From contig JACRGN010000209.1 in the NCBI GenBank assembly GCA_016234205.1, positions 1-5,139 of the forward strand: 5,139 bases of DNA, given 5' to 3'. A program made the position numbers and the translations under genes. Shown one piece after another: positions 1 through 4,605 of the stretch. The DNA is from Nitrospinota bacterium. GTDB taxonomy: Bacteria > Nitrospinota > Nitrospinia > UBA9942. Under the pieces are notes generated by a model that was not told the origin of the DNA, did not search any database, and was given only the letters and a program-made list of their open reading frames with translations. The stretch's first letter is position 1. Every line of letters starts with the position of its first letter.

Positions 1-437
1 AGGTTAAGTGAAAGGCTCTTCTGAAAATCTATTGCCAGAAAATAGTTTTCTAAGATGGTCCCGCCGTTTTGCACTGCCTTGATAATGAGATTAAAGGAGG
101 GCTGGTTAATCGGTTTTGAGGATGAGAGTTTTATAATCACCCTCTCTTTGTCAACCGGCTCTAAGACAAGAGAGAGGCTGTCTACTATCTTAATCCTTTC
201 AATGCCGAGCTTTGCATAGTCATCTTCATTTCCTATTGAGACATCTAACCCGCTCTGTCCGTCAACATATACAGGGATTTCTGCCCTAAAGCCTTCATTT
301 AAGGAACTCTTAACTTCAATAGCACCAATGGAAAAGGCATCCGCATTAGATGCAAGATGCAAGATGCAAGATGCAAGAAACAAGATGCAAGATGCAAGAC
401 TTGAAACTTGAAACTTGAAACTTGGAACTTTCCTCAC
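1..437 (-). CDS. Exported protein with FimV-type N-terminal domain (partial, 3' end beyond window)
   Basis: The GTG start at 437-435 overlaps the TGA of the receiver gene (GTGA). An AAGGGAG ribosome site sits 8 bases upstream, which supports translational coupling. The 145 visible residues begin with a signal peptide: basic n-region (Arg2, Lys3, Lys8), hydrophobic core at about 14-29, and a likely signal peptidase I site after Ser30-Asn31-Ala32. Residues 35-137 match the FimV/HubP N-terminal domain from memory of the family: FSIGAIEVKSSLNEGFRAEIP near the start (shown in part: IEVKSSLNEGFRAEIP), then YAKLGIERI, VIIKLSSSKPINQPSFN, and a closing LENYFLAID, equivalent to the LREYTVLLD of Pseudomonas FimV. 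FimV proteins are polar, peptidoglycan-associated organisers of type IV pili and secretion. A LysM domain, a transmembrane helix and TPRs would be expected beyond the left edge but are not visible. The core of the signal peptide is encoded by a tandem heptamer array (351-430). A LASC lipobox-like match (residues 21-24) leaves a lipoprotein as an alternative. The domain call is good; a pilus role is inference. Confidence 0.85.
   Translation of the reverse strand, partial: MRKVPSFKFQVSSLASCILFLASCILHLASNADAFSIGAIEVKSSLNEGFRAEIPVYVDGQSGLDVSIGNEDDYAKLGIERIKIVDSLSLVLEPVDKERVIIKLSSSKPINQPSFNLIIKAVQNGGTILENYFLAIDFQKSLSLN
351..430. repeat. Heptanucleotide array, direct then inverted units, inside the FimV-like gene
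   Basis: Plus-strand tiling from 351 gives seven 7-base units TGCAAGA (the fifth is AACAAGA), then from 400 four units CTTGAAA (the last is CTTGGAA), ending in CTTT. CTTGAAA is close to the reverse complement of the first unit (CTTGCAT), so the array is a direct-then-inverted block able to fold back on itself. It lies wholly inside the coding region for residues 3-29 of the FimV-domain protein. A shorter member of the same family is at 2459-2491. It is not a CRISPR array because the units are contiguous with no spacers. Confidence 0.93.
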
Positions 438-865
438 TCCCTCTTCTCCCTTATCTTCTTAATAGCGGTATTCATTATCTCTCTCTTCTCCTTAATTATC
501 TCTACTGCCCTTTTTACCTTGTTGGTTATATCGCTTAAATCCTTAAACGGTTTTTCTATATAACTTATGGCACCCTTTTCTATGCATTCAAGCGTCCTTT
601 CAAGAGTTGAATAACCTGTAATGATTATTACCTCAATAAAAGGGCTTATAGCTTTTAGCTTTCCGAGGAGCTCTATGCCTGATATCCCTGGCATCATTAT
701 ATCGGAAATAATGAGTTGGTACTTAAGTCCCTTGGCCTTTTCAAGTGCATCAGTACCATCAATGGCAGTATCAACCTTGTATCCCTCGCTGTCTAACAAA
801 TCTTTAAGTCCGTCCCGTATATCCTTTTCATCATCTACAACCAATATGTTTAGATCTTGTGCCAT
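434..865 (-). CDS. Single-domain response regulator (CheY/NtrC-type receiver)
   Basis: This 143-residue protein is almost entirely one receiver domain and should be cytoplasmic. It has the acidic pair Asp11-Asp12, phospho-acceptor Asp55 in SDIMMPG, Thr83 in IITG, Tyr102 as the aromatic switch position, and Lys105 in EKPF. All the conserved phosphorylation-site residues are therefore present. After about residue 120 only a charged helix remains (KRAVEIIKEKREIMNTAIKK and following), with no DNA-binding or enzymatic output domain, so signalling probably works by protein-protein contact or phosphotransfer. The ATG at 865 is chosen over a GTG at 871 because GGGAGG (876-871) lies 5 bases before the ATG and overlaps the GTG. 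Its stop overlaps the start of the FimV-domain gene, so the two products are probably made together. No histidine kinase is visible in the window. The receiver sequence is closest in style to NtrC-family receivers, but the missing output domain rules out a normal NtrC protein. Confidence 0.93.
   Translation of the reverse strand: MAQDLNILVVDDEKDIRDGLKDLLDSEGYKVDTAIDGTDALEKAKGLKYQLIISDIMMPGISGIELLGKLKAISPFIEVIIITGYSTLERTLECIEKGAISYIEKPFKDLSDITNKVKRAVEIIKEKREIMNTAIKKIREKRE
446..452 (-). promoter_or_regulatory. Ribosome binding site for the FimV-domain gene
   Basis: AAGGGAG reads on the minus strand 8 bases before the GTG at 437-435, inside the last codons of the receiver gene. It decides for GTG as the start. 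No in-frame ATG lies between the upstream in-frame stop (459-461) and the mature domain, and the next upstream in-frame codons lack a start with comparable spacing. Confidence 0.7.
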
Positions 866-870
866 AAACA

Positions 871-876
871 CCTCCC
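871..876 (-). promoter_or_regulatory. Ribosome binding site fixing the receiver start
   Basis: GGGAGG on the minus strand is followed by TGTTT and then ATG (865-863). The upstream in-frame GTG (871-869) begins within this site, so it cannot use it; the ATG is the credible start. The heptamer array at 885-928 ends only a few bases upstream and leaves the site intact. Confidence 0.85.
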
Positions 877-884
877 TCTTTTTA

Positions 885-928
885 AGGTATTAGGTTATAG
901 GTATTAGGTTTTAAACCTAACACCTAAT
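885..928. repeat. Heptamer palindromic array between cvpA and the receiver gene
   Basis: On the plus strand from 885 there are four 7-base units, AGGTATT, AGGTTAT, AGGTATT and AGGTTTT. Two inverted units follow, AAACCTA and ACACCTA, ending in AT. Bases 900-911 and 913-924 form 12-base inverted arms with one mismatch, centred on 912. The array runs into the 3' end of cvpA, whose TAG stop (926-924) is part of an inverted unit. There is no U-run after the palindrome in the direction of transcription, so it is not a standard intrinsic terminator. It could fold in the transcript just after the cvpA stop and before the receiver ribosome site. Confidence 0.9.
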
Positions 929-1520
929 CCCTGCTTTTTATTAATTCATCCAACTTTTTTCTATCCGTGTCTGATGCCTCGTCTCCATGCTTAAAGATTT
1001 CATTTGAGGATGAAATAAATCTGTCCATCTTTACACCGCCCCTTAATTCCTTCACAAATTCTACAGGTGATGCACCTGTGAGTTTTTTATTTAAAATGAC
1101 TATATATTTTACTGTCCATGATTTTGATATATAGTTTCTTGTATAGGGAATGGCAGATAAAAAGAGTATGATGATGGAGAGTATTATAATACCCTTTGCC
1201 GCACCGATTATGCCGCCTGCCGCCCTGTCAACAACAGTCAGGGTTACAGATACATTTAAGACCATCTGAATAAGTTTTCCTATAAGTATTACTGCAATAA
1301 ATACGACAATAAATATTATTACAAAGCTTACCCATTTTGAGATTGATGGATTAAGCACCTTTGCAGTATAAACGGATATCGGGAGATAGTAATTTACTGC
1401 AGCAATATAGCCTATTGCAATAGAGGCTAAAGAGAATACTTCCTTTACAAGCCCTCTGTATATACTGTAGGCTATACATCCGATTAAAATCAAGATAAAA
1501 ATTATATCTAACCAGTTCAT
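924..1520 (-). CDS. cvpA: CvpA-family inner membrane protein
   Basis: The 198-residue protein has four predicted membrane segments at about residues 5-21, 28-46, 63-87 and 101-124. A hydrophilic, charged tail of about 70 residues follows. Family hallmarks seen are the YRGLVKEVFSL segment after the first helix and DRAAGGIIGAAKG (98-110) at the start of the fourth. CvpA was first linked to colicin V production in E. coli; homologues are widespread, and their biochemical role is not settled, with envelope stress and bile or detergent resistance reported in enterics. The ATG at 1520-1518 overlaps the epimerase TGA (ATGA), and an AAGGGA sequence lies about 10 bases upstream within the epimerase gene, so coupling is likely. 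The stop codon falls inside the 885-928 array. The family assignment is firm; nothing in the window fixes the function. Confidence 0.92.
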   Translation of the reverse strand: MNWLDIIFILILIGCIAYSIYRGLVKEVFSLASIAIGYIAAVNYYLPISVYTAKVLNPSISKWVSFVIIFIVVFIAVILIGKLIQMVLNVSVTLTVVDRAAGGIIGAAKGIIILSIIILFLSAIPYTRNYISKSWTVKYIVILNKKLTGASPVEFVKELRGGVKMDRFISSSNEIFKHGDEASDTDRKKLDELIKSRD

Positions 1521-2452
1521 GATTTTTGTCCCTTAAACCATTCCACTGTCCTTTTAAGCCCCTCTCTAAAATCAATCTTTGGCCTGTAGCCAATTAAATC
1601 CCTCGCAATGCTTATATCAGCCTGCGAATGCCTTATATCCCCTGACCTCGGCTCTATAAACTGAGGATTAGCCTTATTGCCTGTAAGGTAAGATACCTCT
1701 GTTAAAAGACGATTTAGGGTATATCTGTTTCCACAGGCGATATTAAAAACTTTACCGGAAGATTTGTCATTCCTGCACGATAGAATGTTTGCATCTACTA
1801 CATTATCTATAAAGGTAAAATCCCTTGACTGCTCCCCATCGCCATATACAACAGGACTATTGTGATGCAGGACGGCATTGATGAATTTGGGAATGACAGC
1901 GGCATACTGAGATTCCGGGTCCTGAAATGGGCCAAACACATTAAAATATCTCAAGGAAACTGTGGGGAGTTCATATACCTTATAGAAGACACTGCAGTAA
2001 TATTCACCTGTAAGTTTTGTTACTGCATATGGGGATTGTGGATTTGGAGGCATATCTTCTCTCTTTGGCAATATCGGTGTATCGCCATAGACAGAGGACG
2101 ATGAGGCATAAACAAACCTTTTTATTTTTGAATTTTTTGCAGCATTTAACAAATTTAAGGTGCCTGTTACATTTACATCATTGGCGGTTATAGGGTCTTT
2201 GATAGACCGTGGGACAGATGGGAGTGCAGCCTGATGGATTATGAAATCTATATCTTTCGTTGTCTTTAAAACAGTCTCGGTGTCTCTTATATCCCCTTCT
2301 ATTAACTCTATTTTATCCTTTATTTCATCTATATTATTTCTTTTTCCTGTAGAAAAATTATCAATAATTCTGACAGATTCACCATCTCTAACCAGTCTCT
2401 TTGCTATGTTAGAACCTATAAAACCAGCACCACCAGTTATTAAATAATTCAT
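1517..2452 (-). CDS. NAD-dependent UDP-sugar 4-epimerase, WbpP-like extended SDR
   Basis: With the ATG at 2452 the protein has 311 residues, normal for extended short-chain dehydrogenases, and begins MNYLITGGAGFIGSN. The Rossmann glycines are Gly7, Gly10 and Gly13, with Asp31 at the end of strand 2 for the NAD ribose. The active site has YASSSSVYG (Ser118 by alignment with GalE) and Tyr142-x3-Lys146 in PYAVTK. Strong WbpP-type signatures are HQAALPSVPRSIKDPIT, LRYFNVFGPFQDP, YAAVIPKF and GDIRHSQADIS. Ser276 occupies the gatekeeper position that is Tyr299 in E. coli GalE; a small residue there is known to admit N-acetylated sugars. Interconversion of UDP-GlcNAc and UDP-GalNAc is therefore the best guess, feeding O-antigen or another surface glycan. 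A TTG at 2488 would add 12 residues encoded by the 2459-2491 array; family alignment favours 2452. Neither start has a clear Shine-Dalgarno. UDP-glucose or UDP-glucuronate epimerisation cannot be excluded. Confidence 0.92.
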   Translation of the reverse strand: MNYLITGGAGFIGSNIAKRLVRDGESVRIIDNFSTGKRNNIDEIKDKIELIEGDIRDTETVLKTTKDIDFIIHQAALPSVPRSIKDPITANDVNVTGTLNLLNAAKNSKIKRFVYASSSSVYGDTPILPKREDMPPNPQSPYAVTKLTGEYYCSVFYKVYELPTVSLRYFNVFGPFQDPESQYAAVIPKFINAVLHHNSPVVYGDGEQSRDFTFIDNVVDANILSCRNDKSSGKVFNIACGNRYTLNRLLTEVSYLTGNKANPQFIEPRSGDIRHSQADISIARDLIGYRPKIDFREGLKRTVEWFKGQKS

Positions 2453-2458
2453 AAATGA

Positions 2459-2491
2459 GATGCAAGATGCAAGTCTTGAAACTTGCAACTT
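2459..2491. repeat. Short heptamer array with hairpin between atpC and the epimerase
   Basis: The plus strand reads GATGCAA twice, then GT, then the inverted units CTTGAAA and CTTGCAA, then CTT. These are the same units as the 351-430 array, in the same order and orientation. Bases 2468-2474 (TGCAAGT) pair perfectly with 2481-2487 (ACTTGCA) around a 6-base loop. The array fills nearly all of the 41 bases between the atpC stop and the epimerase ATG. No T-tract follows it in the transcribed direction, so termination is not supported. Confidence 0.9.
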
Positions 2492-2493
2492 TA

Positions 2494-2907
2494 TTATTTT
2501 ACTATCCTTCCCGCCACTTGCATCCTCACCATTGCCTTTTCCAATGTTGCCTCTGCAAGCTTAAATTGGCTTTCCTCCGCATCTTTCTTTGCCAGTATAG
2601 CCAGTGCCCTCGCCCTTGCCTCTTCAGCCCTCTCTGTATCTATCTCTTCGGCTATTTCTGCGGCCTCTGCCAGTATGGTTACCTGTGAGGGTCCTACCTC
2701 TGCATATCCCCAGCTTACTGCAATGTATTTAGTTGCATTATCCTTTTTGTAGGAGATTTCGCCAATTTTTAAGGTGGTTAAAAAAGGTGTGTGCCCGGGA
2801 AGGACACCAAATTCCCCCTCGGTTCCCGGGGCTGTGACCTCATCTACCCACTCTTTTATCAACGCCCTCTCAGGAGTAACTATTTCAAGTAATATCTTAT
2901 TTTCCAT
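2494..2907 (-). CDS. atpC: F1Fo ATP synthase epsilon subunit
   Basis: This 137-residue protein is the small stalk subunit of F1 that rotates with gamma and can inhibit ATP hydrolysis through its C-terminal helices. Residues 1-84 form the beta-sandwich domain, with the family hallmark EGEFGVLPGHTP at 30-41 and an early LEIVTPERALI. Residues about 87-132 are the alanine- and charge-rich helical hairpin, ending in MVRMQVAGRI. Length and both domains are complete. It follows atpD as is usual, but the gap of about 190 bases is filled by a nested inverted repeat. No convincing Shine-Dalgarno precedes the ATG at 2907-2905: the preceding bases on the minus strand are TTTATAATTCTTT, directly after the repeat. 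In many operons atpC is last; here the epimerase follows after 41 bases. Confidence 0.97.
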   Translation of the reverse strand: MENKILLEIVTPERALIKEWVDEVTAPGTEGEFGVLPGHTPFLTTLKIGEISYKKDNATKYIAVSWGYAEVGPSQVTILAEAAEIAEEIDTERAEEARARALAILAKKDAEESQFKLAEATLEKAMVRMQVAGRIVK

Positions 2908-2917
2908 AAAGAATTAT

Positions 2918-3092
2918 AAACCACAGAGGCACAGAGACACCGAGAAAAAAACTAATCTTTTTTGACACAGATGGACACTGATTATTTATGATTTTCATGA
3001 CTCTTTTTTCTGTGCTAATCATAGCTTATCTGTGTCTTTCAGTGTCTTTATTTTTAAATCTTTCTCTGCGACCTCTGTGTCTCCGTGGTTAA
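2918..3092. repeat. Nested imperfect inverted repeat of two modules between atpD and atpC
   Basis: The outer left arm (about 2919-2948) is made of 8-base units, CACAGAGG, CACAGAGA and CACCGAGA, then an A-run. The outer right arm (about 3060-3090), reverse-complemented, reads CCACGGAGACACAGAGG and on. The inner arms start with GACACAGATGGACACTGATT (2964-2983) and, reverse-complemented from the right side (about 3018-3047), GACACTGAAAGACACAGAT; 23 of 30 positions agree over the inner pair. The centre is AT-rich, around 2995-3005. No open reading frame or transposase is present. Similar CACAGAG-type sequences are familiar from intergenic regions of many environmental bacteria, so this looks like a dispersed extragenic element rather than a leader unique to atpC. 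It would form a long, bulged hairpin in RNA or a cruciform in DNA. Confidence 0.88.
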
Positions 3093-3100
3093 TTATTTTT

Positions 3101-4516
3101 TTATGCTGCCTTCTTCAGTTTTTCCGCCTTCTCCAAAACCTCGTCAATATTGCCCACCATGTAGAATGCCTGCTCAGGTATATTATCAAGATTACCTGAT
3201 ATAAGTTCTTTAAATCCTGCAATTGTATCCTTGAGTGCAACATATCTTCCCGGTGACCCTGTGAATGTCTCCGCCACGAAGAACGGCTGAGAGAGGAATC
3301 TCTGTATCTTCCTCGCCCTGGATACTGCAACCTTGTCCTCCTCTGAAAGCTCTTCCATGCCAAGAATGGCAATTATATCCTGAAGCTCCTTATACCTCTG
3401 GAGTATTCTCTGAACTGCCCTTGCAGTATTGTAATGCTCCTCTCCTAAGATATTCGGGTCAAGGATTCTTGAGGTTGAGTCAAGGGGGTCAACAGCCGGA
3501 TAGATGCCAAGCTCCGAGATCTTTCTTGAGAGAACCGTTGTTGCGTCAAGATGGGCAAATGTTGTAGCAGGTGCCGGATCGGTAAGGTCGTCTGCAGGGA
3601 CATATATTGCCTGAACAGATGTAATAGAACCCCTCTTTGTTGATGTAATTCTCTCCTGAAGGTTTCCCATCTCAGTAGCCAATGTCGGCTGATAACCGAC
3701 TGCCGAAGGCATTCTTCCAAGTAGTGCCGAAACCTCAGACCCCGCCTGAGTGAATCTGAATATATTGTCTATAAATAAAAGGACATCCTGTCCCTCTACA
3801 TCCCTGAAATACTCGGCTACAGTCAAGCCTGTCAATCCCACCCTGAGCCTTGCACCGGGCGGCTCTGTCATCTGGCCGTATATAAGTGCGGTTTTGTCAA
3901 TAACCTTTGACTCCTTCATTTCGTGATAGAGGTCATTTCCTTCCCTTGTCCTCTCCCCGACACCTGAGAATACTGAAAAGCCTCCATGCTCTGTTGCTAT
4001 ATTTCTTATCAATTCCATAATAAGAACTGTCTTGCCGACGCCTGCACCGCCGAAGAGCCCTGTCTTTCCGCCTTTCATATAAGGCTCCAAGAGGTCAATT
4101 ACCTTTATACCTGTCTCAAGCATCTCGGTAGATGTCCCCTGTTCTTCAAATGTGGGCGCACCCCTGTGAATCGGGTATCTCTCTTTTGCATTTACCGGTC
4201 CCACTTTATCAACCGGCTCGCCAATTACATTTATTATCCTTCCAAGGACTTCCCTGCCGACAGGGACAGAGATTGGTCCGCCTGTATCTACTACCTCCAA
4301 TCCCCTTGTCAGTCCTTCTGTCGGCTCCATTGCTATTGTCCTTACAGTGTTCTCCCCGAGGTGATATGCGACCTCTGCAACAATCTCTTTTCTCTCTGCT
4401 TTTGCAGAATTACTTCTCTTAATATTTACTGCATTGTAGATGGCGGGGAGTTTCCCGACTGGAAACTCTACATCCACTACCGGCCCTATGACCTGAATAA
4501 CCTTACCTGTGCTCAT
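3101..4516 (-). CDS. atpD: F1Fo ATP synthase beta subunit (catalytic)
   Basis: This 471-residue protein is the catalytic subunit of the F1 hexamer, making ATP from ADP and phosphate. All key motifs are seen: Walker A GGAGVGKT at 156-163 (Lys162, Thr163), the catalytic glutamate and following arginine in GERTREGND (Glu188, Arg189), Walker B LLFIDN with Asp250, the family signature PAVDPLDSTS at 340-349 preceded by the adenine-stacking Tyr339, and the lever loop EELSEED at 388-394 (DELSEED in many species). The N-terminal beta-barrel (about 1-75) and C-terminal helical domain are complete, and the length is typical. The ATG at 4516 is chosen over a TTG at 4531 because GGGAGG (4529-4524) ends 7 bases before the ATG. 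It lies between atpG and atpC in the normal order. Nothing suggests a sodium-specific or alternative N-ATPase form, though ion choice is set by subunits outside the window. Confidence 0.99.
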   Translation of the reverse strand: MSTGKVIQVIGPVVDVEFPVGKLPAIYNAVNIKRSNSAKAERKEIVAEVAYHLGENTVRTIAMEPTEGLTRGLEVVDTGGPISVPVGREVLGRIINVIGEPVDKVGPVNAKERYPIHRGAPTFEEQGTSTEMLETGIKVIDLLEPYMKGGKTGLFGGAGVGKTVLIMELIRNIATEHGGFSVFSGVGERTREGNDLYHEMKESKVIDKTALIYGQMTEPPGARLRVGLTGLTVAEYFRDVEGQDVLLFIDNIFRFTQAGSEVSALLGRMPSAVGYQPTLATEMGNLQERITSTKRGSITSVQAIYVPADDLTDPAPATTFAHLDATTVLSRKISELGIYPAVDPLDSTSRILDPNILGEEHYNTARAVQRILQRYKELQDIIAILGMEELSEEDKVAVSRARKIQRFLSQPFFVAETFTGSPGRYVALKDTIAGFKELISGNLDNIPEQAFYMVGNIDEVLEKAEKLKKAA

Positions 4517-4523
4517 TTCGTAA

Positions 4524-4529
4524 CCTCCC
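4524..4529 (-). promoter_or_regulatory. Ribosome binding site fixing the atpD start
   Basis: GGGAGG on the minus strand lies 7 bases before ATG 4516-4514. The upstream in-frame TTG (4531-4529) overlaps it and so would have to use some other site. This shortens the longest open frame by five residues and gives the usual MSTGKVIQVIGPVVDV start. Confidence 0.9.
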
Positions 4530-4540
4530 AATTAAAAACA

Positions 4541-4604
4541 AGGTTGAGGCTAAGGTTAAGGATAAGAAAAACCTAAATCTCAACCTCAACCTAAACCTTA
4601 ACCT
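4541..4604. repeat. Hexamer array, direct then inverted, between atpG and atpD
   Basis: The plus strand from 4541 reads AGGTTG, AGGCTA, AGGTTA, AGGATA, then after a short A-run the inverted hexamers ACCTAA, ATCTCA, ACCTCA, ACCTAA, ACCTTA, ACCT. Bases 4541-4561 and 4584-4604 form 21-base inverted arms with 17 matches around a 22-base centre; several mismatches would be G-U pairs in RNA. The array abuts the atpG stop (4608-4606) and ends 11 bases before the atpD ribosome site. No U-tract terminator follows it. Confidence 0.9.
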
Positions 4605-4605
4605 G

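Noticed and set aside
351..430. Possible CRISPR array
   Set aside because: The units are only 7 bases and contiguous, with no unique spacers, and no cas gene is visible.
388..437. Lipoprotein signal (LASC lipobox at residues 14-17 and 21-24 of the FimV-domain protein)
   Set aside because: The LASC motif is a by-product of the repeated heptamer, and the Ser-Asn-Ala site just before the conserved domain fits signal peptidase I better. Kept as an alternative only.
621..893. Plus-strand open frame opposite the receiver gene
   Set aside because: It is serine- and isoleucine-rich shadow coding of a clear receiver domain, with no ribosome site or family resemblance.
2908..2918. TATAAT (minus strand, 2918-2913) just before atpC as a promoter -10 box
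   Set aside because: It would place transcription start at or inside the atpC start codon, and no convincing -35 hexamer is seen at the right distance within the repeat.
3338..3358. EELSEED in place of DELSEED in the beta subunit
   Set aside because: It is a conservative Asp to Glu change within normal family variation and not evidence of altered function.
3986..4576. 196-residue plus-strand open frame opposite atpD
   Set aside because: It is antisense to highly conserved atpD, its translation is low-complexity and cysteine-rich with no recognisable domain, and it runs into the hexamer array.
4541..4604. Hexamer hairpin as an intrinsic terminator after atpG
   Set aside because: No U-run follows in the direction of transcription and atpD, an obligate partner, lies directly downstream. 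The same lack of a U-run applies to the arrays at 885-928 and 2459-2491.
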